64,000 nt of DNA from Bradyrhizobium sp. LHD-71 (lineage in GTDB: Bacteria > Pseudomonadota > Alphaproteobacteria > Rhizobiales > Xanthobacteraceae). Position numbers and translations under genes: made by a program. The DNA lies in contig NZ_JAVIFX010000022.1 in NCBI RefSeq assembly GCF_031157255.1, forward strand, positions 2,501 through 66,500. The letters run 5' to 3'. Under the pieces are notes generated by a model that worked only from the letters and a program-made list of their open reading frames with translations, had not been told where the DNA came from and ran no database searches. Each line of letters opens with the position of its first letter. Position 1 is the stretch's first letter. This document shows positions 44,859-52,712 of the stretch, one piece after another.

Positions 44859-45028
44859 GCTAGTGCCGCCGATTTGAAATTCCTGCACCACCTGCGGCAG
44901 GCTCGTACTAGGAATTTCAAATCGAAAAGCGGCACTAGCATCATATCTTTGCTAGTGCCCTCTTAGTTTTCGAAGTTCGTGTCGGAGGGTGCCGCGATGT
45001 ATCACGAACTTCGAAAACCGGGCACTAG
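44859..45028. repeat. paired-hairpin element, copy C
   Basis: 170 bp, same orientation as copy A. Hairpin 1: 11-bp border 44859-44869 / 44929-44939 and perfect 15-bp stem 44870-44884 / 44910-44924 with core GAAATTC. Linker ATCATATCTTT (44940-44950). Hairpin 2: border CTAGTGCCC (44952-44960) / GGGCACTAG (45020-45028) and perfect 15-bp stem 44967-44981 / 45003-45017 with core CGAAGTTCG. It lies between the divergent HIG1-like and YihY genes and ends ten bases before the YihY start. Confidence 0.9.
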
Positions 45029-45037
45029 ACCGATCAA

Positions 45038-45946
45038 GTGAAATACGTCCGCTACATCTATCGCGTTTCGATACATGCGCTGGACATGTTCCTGGTCGAT
45101 GACGGCTGGGCGATCGCAAGCCATATCGCGCTATCGGCGCTGATGGCGCTGTTTCCGTTCCTGATCGTGCTGACCGCCCTCGCCGGCTTCTTCGGCTCGG
45201 CGGAGCTTGCCGACCAGGCGGCCGAACTGATCATGGATACCTGGCCGGACCGCGTCGCAGACGCCATCGCGGGCGAAATCCACAACGTGCTCACCGTGGC
45301 GCAGGGTGGCGTGCTCACGATCGGCCTCATTCTCGCGATCTACTTCGCGTCGAATGGCGTGGAGAGCTTGCGCGTGGGGTTGAACCGCGCCTATGGCGTG
45401 GTCGAGATGCGGAGGTGGTACTGGCTGCGGCTGGAATCGATCGGCTACACCCTGCTCGCCGCGGTGGTCTTGCTGTCGCTCGCGTTCCTGATCGTGCTCG
45501 CGCCGCTTCTGATCGCGACCGCGCGGCGCTACTTTCCGATCGCGATGGAAATCAACGAGCCGTTTATCGATTTCGCGCGCCTCAGCCTCGCCATCCTGTC
45601 ACTGGTCGTTGCTCTCTTCATCGTCCACAAATGGCTGCCGGCGGGAACGCGTCGCGTGCGCGACATCATGCCCGGCATCCTGCTGACGATCGTCGGCTCG
45701 CTCGCCTCCGGCATCCTGTTCGGAAAATATCTGGAAGAGTTCGCCAACAATTACGTGACCACCTATGCGGGTCTCGCCTCGGTCATCATCGCGCTGGTGT
45801 TTCTGTATTTCATCGCCTCCATCTTCGTTTATGGCGGCGAGTTCAACGCCGCTATCATGAAGACGAGGCTTCCTGGGGGCGGCGCGAACGCACGACCTTC
45901 GCAAGCACCTGCGCCAGCGCGCGCGGAGAAACAGGTTTCAGGATAA
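45038..45946 (+). CDS. YihY/BrkB family inner-membrane protein
   Basis: 302 aa with about six membrane helices and the family signatures DDGWAIASHIALSALMALFPFLIVLTALAGFFGS, YFASNGVESLRVGLNRAYGV and FGKYLEEFANNYVTTYAGLASVIIALVFLYFIASIFVYGGEFNAAI. Function is unknown; it is not an RNase despite the old RNase BN name. GTG 45038 follows repeat copy C. Its last 92 bases overlap the end of the convergent kinase gene. Confidence 0.92.
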   Translation: MKYVRYIYRVSIHALDMFLVDDGWAIASHIALSALMALFPFLIVLTALAGFFGSAELADQAAELIMDTWPDRVADAIAGEIHNVLTVAQGGVLTIGLILAIYFASNGVESLRVGLNRAYGVVEMRRWYWLRLESIGYTLLAAVVLLSLAFLIVLAPLLIATARRYFPIAMEINEPFIDFARLSLAILSLVVALFIVHKWLPAGTRRVRDIMPGILLTIVGSLASGILFGKYLEEFANNYVTTYAGLASVIIALVFLYFIASIFVYGGEFNAAIMKTRLPGGGANARPSQAPAPARAEKQVSG

Positions 45947-47111
45947 ACGCATCGGCGCCGGCTGCGAGTGCTGCGGTCTCGTCTTCGTCGCGCCCCGAGA
46001 GGCCGATGATGGCGATCCCGCCATGCGGCCCGTCCAGCGCGCGGATACGTCGGATCGCCTCGATGCCATTGATGCCTGGCAGCACCATGTCCATCAGCAC
46101 GACATCGAAGGCACCGTGGGTGAGGCGCTCGCCCGCAGTTTCGCCGAGCCCGATGAACTCGGTCTGGTGGCCGAGTTCGTTCAGGACCGCGTTGAGCACC
46201 ACCCGGCCGAACGGATTGTCCTCCACCGACAGGATGCGCAGCATGAAAGCCGCATCCTGCGCGACATCCTCGCCGTCGGCGGCCGCCGCTGCATCGGCGC
46301 CTGCCGCGAGCGGGAACGGCACGGTCAGCGCAAACAGCGCGCCGCCGCCTTTGCGCGGTGACGCCGTGACGTCTCCGCCCATGGCGCGTGCGAGCTGGCG
46401 CACCGAGGACAGTCCGAGGCCGGCCCCGCCATAGCGCTGGGCGATCGAGAGGTTGGCCTGCGAGAACGGCCGGAACAGCCGCTTGATTTCCGCAACCGAT
46501 ACGCCGATGCCGGAATCGGCGATGGTGAAGCGAACCGTCACCCGGCCCTTCGAGACGCCCGTCACTGCGGCCCTGAACGCCACGTCGCCGGACGTGGTGA
46601 ACTTCACGGCGTTGTCCACCAGGTTCTCGAGGGCCGCGCGCAGCCGCACGGCATCGCCGATCACCAGGTGCGGCAGGTCGTTCGCCAACTCGACCGTGGC
46701 CTCCAGACCCTTCGCGGCGGCGCGACCGGCAAGCGAGTCGCCGGCTGCGCGCGTCAGCGAGCGCAGGTCGAACAATTCCTTACGAAGACTCAAGGCGCTG
46801 GTCTGGCTGCGCGCGCCGTCGACGAACAGCGTGGCAAGGGCCGACAGGTGGTTGGCACTCGCCTTGATGGTATCGACCCATCGCCGCTCGCGCTCGCCGA
46901 GCTCGGAGGTGGCAAGCAGTTCGCTGATGGCGAGGATGCCGGTCAGCGGTGTGCGCACTTCGTGAGCGAACGTCGCCAGCACGGTTTCGACGACGCGCTG
47001 CTGGCGCGCGCCACCCTTCGCTGCGGATTTCGCAGCCGCTTTCGCCGGCCGCTTGCGCCGCGCCGCGATCGGCCTTGCGCCGGAGCGCGATGTGCGCCGT
47101 TTGGAAACCAT
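45855..47111 (-). CDS. soluble hybrid sensor histidine kinase with basic N-terminal tail
   Basis: 418 aa. Residues 1-39 contain 14 Lys/Arg and no acidic residue (KRRTSRSGARPIAARRKRP). HisKA domain with phospho-acceptor FAHEVRTPLTGI (H50), HATPase with N-box ENLVDNAVKFT, G boxes ADSGIGVS and GGAGLGLS, then a receiver domain MLRILSVEDNPFG...VVLMDMVLPGING...LKPVS. No membrane helix and no sensor domain between tail and HisKA, so the input signal is unclear. ATG 47111 has GGGATGGGACG upstream; a GTG at 47162 would overlap gluQRS. Its end overlaps the YihY gene by 92 bases on the other strand. Confidence 0.9.
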   Translation of the reverse strand: MVSKRRTSRSGARPIAARRKRPAKAAAKSAAKGGARQQRVVETVLATFAHEVRTPLTGILAISELLATSELGERERRWVDTIKASANHLSALATLFVDGARSQTSALSLRKELFDLRSLTRAAGDSLAGRAAAKGLEATVELANDLPHLVIGDAVRLRAALENLVDNAVKFTTSGDVAFRAAVTGVSKGRVTVRFTIADSGIGVSVAEIKRLFRPFSQANLSIAQRYGGAGLGLSSVRQLARAMGGDVTASPRKGGGALFALTVPFPLAAGADAAAAADGEDVAQDAAFMLRILSVEDNPFGRVVLNAVLNELGHQTEFIGLGETAGERLTHGAFDVVLMDMVLPGINGIEAIRRIRALDGPHGGIAIIGLSGRDEDETAALAAGADAFILKPVSPRALAQVLAKVVRSRRPQEASSS

Positions 47112-47158
47112 CGTCCCATCCCTGCCCGAAGGCAGATTGCCCCAGGCCTTTGCGTGAG

Positions 47159-48043
47159 TCACGCGAGAGGTAGCCCAACTTTGCGGCGAATGTCGTCGGC
47201 GGTGACGCCTGCCGCCCGCAGTTCCCTGATCGACGTCGCCTTGGTGGATTTAGAAAGCTTCTGACCGGCGTCGTCGCGCACGAGGCGATGGTGACAGTAG
47301 ATCGGCGCCGGCAGCTCCAGGAGGGTCTGAAGCAGACGGTGAACGCTGGTCGACCAAAACAGGTCCTGACCGCGAACGACGTGTGTTACGCCCTGAAGCG
47401 CATCGTCGAGCACAACCGAAAGGTGATAACTCGTCGGCACCTCCTTGCGCGCGAGGATCACGTCGCCCCATTGCTCCGGCTCGGCGAGAACCCTGCCGGT
47501 CTCTCCGTCAGGTCCTGCGCCGTCCTCACGCCATGTCAGCGATCCGCTTCGCGCCTGCGCCGCCGCCATGTCCAGCCGCAGCGCATAAGGCGCGCCACTT
47601 GCGATCATTGCATCCCGTTCAGCCGCGGGACGTAACCTCGCCTCGCCCGGATAGAGTGGCGCACCGTCCGGATCACGCGGCCACGGCGCGACCTGCTCGC
47701 GCCGGCGCACCAGGCTTGCGATCTCGGCACGAGTTTCGAAGGCCGGATAGAGCAACCCGTCCTGTTCCAGCCGTCGCAGCGCCTCGCCGTAATCGGACAT
47801 ATACATCGATTGCCGCCGCACCGGCTCTTCCCAGACGATGCCGAGCCAGGCTAGGTCTTCGTAGATCGCGCGTTCGTATTCGGGCCGGCAACGGGTTTGG
47901 TCGATGTCTTCGATCCGCAGCAGAAAGCGCCCGGAGCCTGCGCGTGCGGCATCGAAATTCAACAGCGCTGAGAGCGCGTGACCAAGATGGAGGTAGCCGT
48001 TTGGCGACGGCGCAAAACGGAAAACGGGTGGCGCTTCTGGCAT
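47159..48043 (-). CDS. gluQRS: glutamyl-Q tRNA(Asp) synthetase
   Basis: Truncated GluRS paralogue that glutamylates queuosine in tRNA-Asp. Catalytic HIGH-type motif FAPSPNGYLHLGHALSAL, RIEDIDQTRCRPEYE, VVRGQDLFWSTSVHRLLQ and the KMSKS-type GQKLSKSTK are present; the anticodon-binding domain is absent at 294 aa, as expected. The zinc region has Tyr/Cys/Arg substitutions common in this group. Confidence 0.93.
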   Translation of the reverse strand: MPEAPPVFRFAPSPNGYLHLGHALSALLNFDAARAGSGRFLLRIEDIDQTRCRPEYERAIYEDLAWLGIVWEEPVRRQSMYMSDYGEALRRLEQDGLLYPAFETRAEIASLVRRREQVAPWPRDPDGAPLYPGEARLRPAAERDAMIASGAPYALRLDMAAAQARSGSLTWREDGAGPDGETGRVLAEPEQWGDVILARKEVPTSYHLSVVLDDALQGVTHVVRGQDLFWSTSVHRLLQTLLELPAPIYCHHRLVRDDAGQKLSKSTKATSIRELRAAGVTADDIRRKVGLPLA

Positions 48044-48085
48044 GCTTGCGACTCGCGTGGCTCACCACATCAACATAACCCTCTC

Positions 48086-48170
48086 ATCGCCGGGCTTGAC
48101 CCGGCAATCCATCAGGCTCGACAATGAATCTTCTGCAGATCGATGAATGCGCAGGTCAAGTCCTGCGCAT
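48086..48170. repeat. two hairpins with GTCAAG-type loops
   Basis: GCCGGG (48089-48094) / CCCGGC (48100-48105) encloses CTTGA, and ATGCGCAGG (48147-48155) / CCTGCGCAT (48162-48170) encloses TCAAGT. Read on opposite strands, both present the same GGTCAAG-type loop with different stems. The first resembles the abundant short palindrome seen between many alphaproteobacterial genes. They occupy the divergent gap between gluQRS and the glycosylase gene. Confidence 0.7.
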
Positions 48171-48188
48171 GATACATGACACCACGCC

Positions 48189-48968
48189 ATGACTTTCCAC
48201 CTCAACACCCAGGAGGATCTCGACGCGGCGCTACGCGTGCTGATCGAGCGCGACGCGCGGCTGAAGCCGGTCATGGAGATGACCGGGCACGCACCGCTCA
48301 GACGGCGCACGCCGGGCTTCGCCGGATTGGCCTCGACCATCTGCGGCCAACAGCTCTCTACATTCGCCGCCGCTGCCATCTGGGCACGGATGGTTGCCGC
48401 CTATGACGAACTGCATCACGAGCATATTCGTTCCGCGCGTGCGGACCGGCTGCGCCGCTTCGGCCTGTCGGAAGCAAAAATCAAGACGCTGAAGTTCGTC
48501 GCGCGCGAAATCGCTGCGGGCCGGCTCGACCTCGCAAAGCTCGCCGATACGCCCGCCGACGAGGCACACGATACGCTCACCGCCCTGCACGGCATCGGCC
48601 CTTGGACCGCCGACATCTATCTTCTGTTCTGTCTCGGCCACAGCGATGCGTGGCCCGCAGGCGATCTCGCTGTGCAGGAGGCCATTCGCATCGGACTCGG
48701 ACTGAAGTCGCGTCCGACGGTCAAGGAGATGGCCGTGATCGGCGAGGCCTGGCGACCGTATCGCGGCGCCGCCGCGCATCTGTTCTGGGCCTATTACAAG
48801 GTGGTGAAGGCCAACGGTTTTGACCCGATGCCGCCGGAGAAGCCAAAGAAGGCGATTGCAAAGGCGCAATCGAGCCGTACCGTGACGAACGCGCCGGCCA
48901 GGCGCAAAGCCGCAATCATTTCTTCCAACAGGAAGGCTGTGAAAGGACGCGCCACGGATGCACGCTGA
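48189..48968 (+). CDS. DNA-3-methyladenine glycosylase II-like (HhH-GPD)
   Basis: Base-excision repair enzyme, 259 aa: FAGLASTICGQQLSTFAAAAIW (QQ motif), HGIGPWTADIYLLFCLGHSDAWPAGDLAVQEA holds the helix-hairpin-helix and the catalytic Asp. The N-terminal AlkA beta domain is absent, as in the compact Mag/AlkA2 group. A Lys/Arg-rich C-terminal tail of about 45 residues is added (PPEKPKKAIAKAQSSRT). The stop overlaps the next start by 11 bases. Confidence 0.9.
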   Translation: MTFHLNTQEDLDAALRVLIERDARLKPVMEMTGHAPLRRRTPGFAGLASTICGQQLSTFAAAAIWARMVAAYDELHHEHIRSARADRLRRFGLSEAKIKTLKFVAREIAAGRLDLAKLADTPADEAHDTLTALHGIGPWTADIYLLFCLGHSDAWPAGDLAVQEAIRIGLGLKSRPTVKEMAVIGEAWRPYRGAAAHLFWAYYKVVKANGFDPMPPEKPKKAIAKAQSSRTVTNAPARRKAAIISSNRKAVKGRATDAR

Positions 48969-49644
48969 TCTTCCCCTGCTCGACGGGCCGCGCATCGCGC
49001 CCCGTTCCGGCACCGCCAGACAGCTCGTGGTGTTCCTGCACGGCTACGGCGCCGACGGCAACGATCTGATCGATATCGGCAGTGTCTGGCAACATTGGTT
49101 GCCGGACGCTGCCTTCGTTTCGCCGGATGCGCCCGAGCCGTGCGCGGAGGCGCCGATCGGCCGGCAGTGGTTCACGATCGACCGATCCGATCCGTCGGGT
49201 CGATGGAAGGGTGTCACGGCGGCTGCGCCGATCGTGCATCGCTTTCTCGACGACGAACTGCGTCGGCACGATCTGCCGCCGTCGGCGCTGGCATTGGTCG
49301 GCTTCAGCCAGGGCACGATGGTCGGCTTGCATGTCGGCTTGCGCAGGGCGACACCGCCGCTCGCGATCGTTGGCTATTCCGGCCGCCTGACCGCGCCCAA
49401 CCAGACCGACTTCGCGGCCATGACAAACGAAATCGTGAGCAAGCCGCCTGTCCTTTTGATCCACGGCGACATGGACATGGTCGTGCCGCCGGAATCCCTC
49501 GAATTGTCGGCACAGGGGCTGAAGACACTCGGCATCACAGCCGAAACCCACATGTCGCACGGCATCGGCCATGGCATCGATCAGGACGGCTTGCAGCGCG
49601 GCGGCGAGTTCCTGGCGCGCGCATTTGCCGCTCAGAAGCGCTGA
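48958..49644 (+). CDS. alpha/beta hydrolase (carboxylesterase/phospholipase family)
   Basis: 228 aa YpfH-like serine esterase: LVVFLHGYGADGNDLI (oxyanion region), nucleophile elbow LVGFSQGTMVGLHVG, Asp in LIHGDMDMVVPP and His in HMSHGIGHGID. All triad residues are present. It is coupled to the glycosylase gene by an 11-base overlap. Substrate unknown; related enzymes act on short acyl esters. Confidence 0.92.
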   Translation: MHADLPLLDGPRIAPRSGTARQLVVFLHGYGADGNDLIDIGSVWQHWLPDAAFVSPDAPEPCAEAPIGRQWFTIDRSDPSGRWKGVTAAAPIVHRFLDDELRRHDLPPSALALVGFSQGTMVGLHVGLRRATPPLAIVGYSGRLTAPNQTDFAAMTNEIVSKPPVLLIHGDMDMVVPPESLELSAQGLKTLGITAETHMSHGIGHGIDQDGLQRGGEFLARAFAAQKR

Positions 49645-49867
49645 TTCGAGGTCGAAGGCGCTGGATCGGAGTTATCGCGCAATCGTGCGATGAGGCGCGA
49701 TCGTGTCCCTGAAACCGGAGCCAGTTTCGCGCCAGCGGCACCCGTTTTAGGCCAAGATTCCTGCCCAAGAGACTGCCCTGAAGCCTCTTCACAAGCATGT
49801 CACGCTCCTTGTAGACTATGTACACGTAAAGACGCTTGCGAATCTCGAGGGGAGTCTGGAGCGTTAC

Positions 49868-50425
49868 TTGAACGCGCACGTGTCACAGGGTGGCTTTCCA
49901 GCGCTGGTGCTGAACGCGGATTTTCGCCCGCTCAGCTACTATCCACTATCGCTCTGGTCCTGGCAGGACGCGATCAAGGCGGTATTCCTCGATCGCGTCA
50001 ACATCGTCGCCAATTACGACCACGCGGTGCGCAGCCCCTCGTTCGAGATGCAGTTGCCGAGCGTGGTCTCGCTCAAGTCATTCGTGAAGCCGACCACCCA
50101 TCCCGCGTTCACGCGGTTCAACGTCTTCCTGCGCGACAAGTTTTCCTGCCAGTATTGCGGCGACGACTCGGACCTGACGTTCGATCACATCGTCCCGCGC
50201 TCGAAGGGTGGCCAGACCACCTGGGAAAACGTCGTCGCCGCCTGCTCGCCCTGCAACCTGCGCAAAGGCAACATGACGCCCCAGCAGGCGCACATGTATC
50301 CGACGCAGCATCCTTACCAGCCGACCGTGCATCAGCTGCACCGGAATGGCCGACTGTTCCCGCCCAACTATCTGCACGATAGTTGGATGGACTATCTTTA
50401 TTGGGACACCGAACTGGATCCGTAA
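49868..50425 (+). CDS. HNH endonuclease domain protein
   Basis: 185 aa: FSCQYCGDDSDLTFDHIVPRSKGGQTTWENVVAACSPCNLRKGN is a full HNH module with two zinc CxxC pairs and the DH catalytic pair. The N-terminus (VSQGGFPALVLNADFRPLSYYPLSLWSWQDAIKAVFLDRVNIVANYDHAVRSP) is the conserved extension found in bacterial HNH proteins of this type, whose role is not established. TTG 49868 is used; GGAG lies eight bases before it. Confidence 0.88.
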   Translation: MNAHVSQGGFPALVLNADFRPLSYYPLSLWSWQDAIKAVFLDRVNIVANYDHAVRSPSFEMQLPSVVSLKSFVKPTTHPAFTRFNVFLRDKFSCQYCGDDSDLTFDHIVPRSKGGQTTWENVVAACSPCNLRKGNMTPQQAHMYPTQHPYQPTVHQLHRNGRLFPPNYLHDSWMDYLYWDTELDP

Positions 50426-50512
50426 TTCTTTCCGGGTCGTTTCTCGTATATCCTGTCGGGTGAGCTCGGGTTCGTTGCGAACCCGTCCCTGTCGAAAACA
50501 GGAGACACCCGC

Positions 50513-51484
50513 ATGGCATCACTGACCGAATGGAAAGTGCCGCCCGCGTTCCAGCCTCGCGCGCAGGACTACGGCTTCGATCTCGATCGCACGCTATCCG
50601 CCGTGGTCGGCCTGCACGCGATCGTCCCGCAGGATGCGTTCAGCGCCAATACGCTCGGCACCGAACGCGGCGGCAACGGTGTGCTGATCGACAACGGCCT
50701 CGTGCTGACCGTCAACTATCTGATCACCGAGGCCGAAACCGTCTGGCTGCATCTCGGCGACGGCCGGGTCATGGAAGGTCACCCGCTCGGCGTCGATCAG
50801 GAAAGCGGGCTCGGCCTCGTGCAGGCGCTCGGATCCCTCGACATAGAGCCGCTCGCGCTCGGCTCGTCGAACGCGACGCAGATCGGTGACCGCGTGGTGG
50901 TCGCCGGCGTCGGCGGGCGCACGCGCTCGCTCGCAGCGAGGATCGCCGCCAAGCAGGAGTTTGCCGGCTACTGGGAATATGCGCTGGACGAGGCGATCTT
51001 CACTTTCCCGGCGCACCCGAACTGGGGCGGCACCGGATTGATCTCAACCGGCGGCGAATTGATCGGCATCGGCTCGCTGCAGATCGAGCGAGCCAGCGAA
51101 GGCCGCAGCGAGCATCTCAACATGATGATCCCGATCGATCTGCTGAAGCCTGTCCTTGGCGACCTGCGCAAGTTCGGCCGCGTCAACAAGCCGGCACGGC
51201 CATGGCTCGGTGTGTTCACGGCCGAAGCCGACGACAAGGTGATTGTCGCGGGCATGTCGCCGAAGGGACCGGCCGCACGCGCCGAGTTGAAGGAAGGCGA
51301 TGTCATCGTCGCGGTGAACGACGAAAAGGTCTCGACCCAGCGCGAGTTCTACCAGGCATTCTGGACGCTCGGGCCGGCCGGCGTCGACGTGCCGCTCACG
51401 CTCTATCGCGAAGGCGACACCTTCAACGTGGTGCTGACGTCGACCGACCGCACGCGAATGCAAAAGAAGCCGCGGCTGCACTAA
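50513..51484 (+). CDS. HtrA-like S1C protein with PDZ domain, catalytic triad lost
   Basis: 323 aa trypsin-fold domain followed by one PDZ domain (RPWLGVFTAEADDKVIVAGMSPKGPAARAELKEGDVIVAVNDEKV). Aligned by eye to DegP/HtrA, the three catalytic positions are changed: the His of TNNHVV is Tyr69 (LTVNYLIT), the Asp of TDLAVL is Gly99 (SGLGLV) and the Ser of GNSGGP is Trp171 (PNWGGTG). No signal peptide is visible, so it is probably cytoplasmic. It should act as a binding protein, not a protease. CAGGAGACACC precedes the ATG. Confidence 0.85.
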   Translation: MASLTEWKVPPAFQPRAQDYGFDLDRTLSAVVGLHAIVPQDAFSANTLGTERGGNGVLIDNGLVLTVNYLITEAETVWLHLGDGRVMEGHPLGVDQESGLGLVQALGSLDIEPLALGSSNATQIGDRVVVAGVGGRTRSLAARIAAKQEFAGYWEYALDEAIFTFPAHPNWGGTGLISTGGELIGIGSLQIERASEGRSEHLNMMIPIDLLKPVLGDLRKFGRVNKPARPWLGVFTAEADDKVIVAGMSPKGPAARAELKEGDVIVAVNDEKVSTQREFYQAFWTLGPAGVDVPLTLYREGDTFNVVLTSTDRTRMQKKPRLH

Positions 51485-51545
51485 AGCCTTTTCCGGAAAG
51501 GTGGATGCCGGCTTTCCGCACGAAAATGCGGCCGCTCAAGAAATC
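51482..51545. repeat. decayed relative of the CCGGAAA palindrome
   Basis: Starting at the stop TAA of the S1C gene, TAAAGC and CCGGAAA-GTGG-CCGG-TTTCCG recur in the same order as in the element at 58479, but the outer stem no longer pairs. It fills the gap to the convergent MFS gene. Confidence 0.5.
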
Positions 51546-51560
51546 TGGACACTCTTTGAC

Positions 51561-52712
51561 TCACGTCGCCGATCTGCGCAGCAGCAGCAGCGCAGCAAGC
51601 GCTGTGAGGCTGAGCGTCGACGAAACGATGAGCACATAGCCGCCCATCCACGCCATCAGAAATCCGAAGCCCAATGGCGCAAGCGCCTGGCAGATGCGCG
51701 ACGGCGCCCCCAACAGACCGAGCCGATAGCCGTAATGCTCAGGCCCGAAGATCGCGAGCGGCACCGTGCCGCGCGCGATGGTGAGGATGCCGTTGCCGGC
51801 GCCATGCAGCAGCGCGAATGCAACCGCAGCGCCGCCGCCGAAGATCCCGATCACGCAGGCGCCGAGCGGATGAGCGAGGCATGCGAGCTTGTTCGACACG
51901 AGCGGATGAAATCGGCTCAGCACGCCGGCTTCCAGGATGCGGGCGGCGACCTGCGCAGGACCGATCATCGCGCCTGCGACGATGGCTTGCGTCGGCGTTC
52001 CGCCGAGCGTCTCCACAAGACGGGGCAGATGCGCCGCCATCGCTGACGTCACCGTCCACGCGGCAGCGAAGGCGAAGGACAACAGCACCATGTTCCGGTC
52101 GATGGGAATGCGCGGCTTGATCGCAGCCGGCTCGGCAAGCCGTTTTGCCCCGGCGCGCGGAAGAAACAGCAGATTGAGCGGGAGACCGATGACTATCTGC
52201 GCCAATGCCCAGCCGTAACAGGTCCAGCGCCAGCCGACGGCGTCCAGCCCCCATGCGGTCAACGGCCAGCCGACCGTGCTGGCAAATCCCGCAATCAATG
52301 TGATGCCGGTGATGGCGCCGCGCGCCGTAGCCCCATAGATGCGTCCCAGCGCGGCAAAGGCCGCATCGTAAAGGCCGCATCCCATCCCGGCACCGAGCAG
52401 CAGCCAGGCGGCGGCCATCGTCAGCACGGATTGCGATGCCCCGAGCAGGATCAGTCCACCGGCAAACAGAAGGTTCGAGGCCGACAGCACCTGGCGACCT
52501 CCCGCGCGATCGATCTGGCGACCGATGCGTGGGCCGAGCAGACCGGACAGCACGAGCGAAGCCGAGAACGCCGCGAAGAACCAGGTTTCGGAAATGCCCA
52601 GGTCGCGTGCGATCGGATCGGCGAGGATCGCAGGCAGATAGTAACTCGAAGCCCAGGCCAGGGTCTGGGTAATGCCGAGCGGCACGATGATCCAGAGCCG
52701 CTCCTTCGTCAT
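51561..52712 (-). CDS. MFS transporter
   Basis: 383 aa with about 12 membrane helices and MFS loop signatures (LLGPRIGRQIDRAGGRQVLSASNLL between helices 2 and 3). It resembles YfcJ/CynX-like members; substrate unknown. ATG 52712 (MTKERLWIIVPLG) overlaps the stop of the GNAT gene by four bases; the longer frame to 52922 runs inside that gene and is rejected. Converges with the S1C gene. Confidence 0.9.
   Translation of the reverse strand: MTKERLWIIVPLGITQTLAWASSYYLPAILADPIARDLGISETWFFAAFSASLVLSGLLGPRIGRQIDRAGGRQVLSASNLLFAGGLILLGASQSVLTMAAAWLLLGAGMGCGLYDAAFAALGRIYGATARGAITGITLIAGFASTVGWPLTAWGLDAVGWRWTCYGWALAQIVIGLPLNLLFLPRAGAKRLAEPAAIKPRIPIDRNMVLLSFAFAAAWTVTSAMAAHLPRLVETLGGTPTQAIVAGAMIGPAQVAARILEAGVLSRFHPLVSNKLACLAHPLGACVIGIFGGGAAVAFALLHGAGNGILTIARGTVPLAIFGPEHYGYRLGLLGAPSRICQALAPLGFGFLMAWMGGYVLIVSSTLSLTALAALLLLRRSAT

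Noticed and set aside
44355-45028. CRISPR-like repeat array
   Set aside because: The repeats are long palindromes without regular unique spacers and there are no cas genes.
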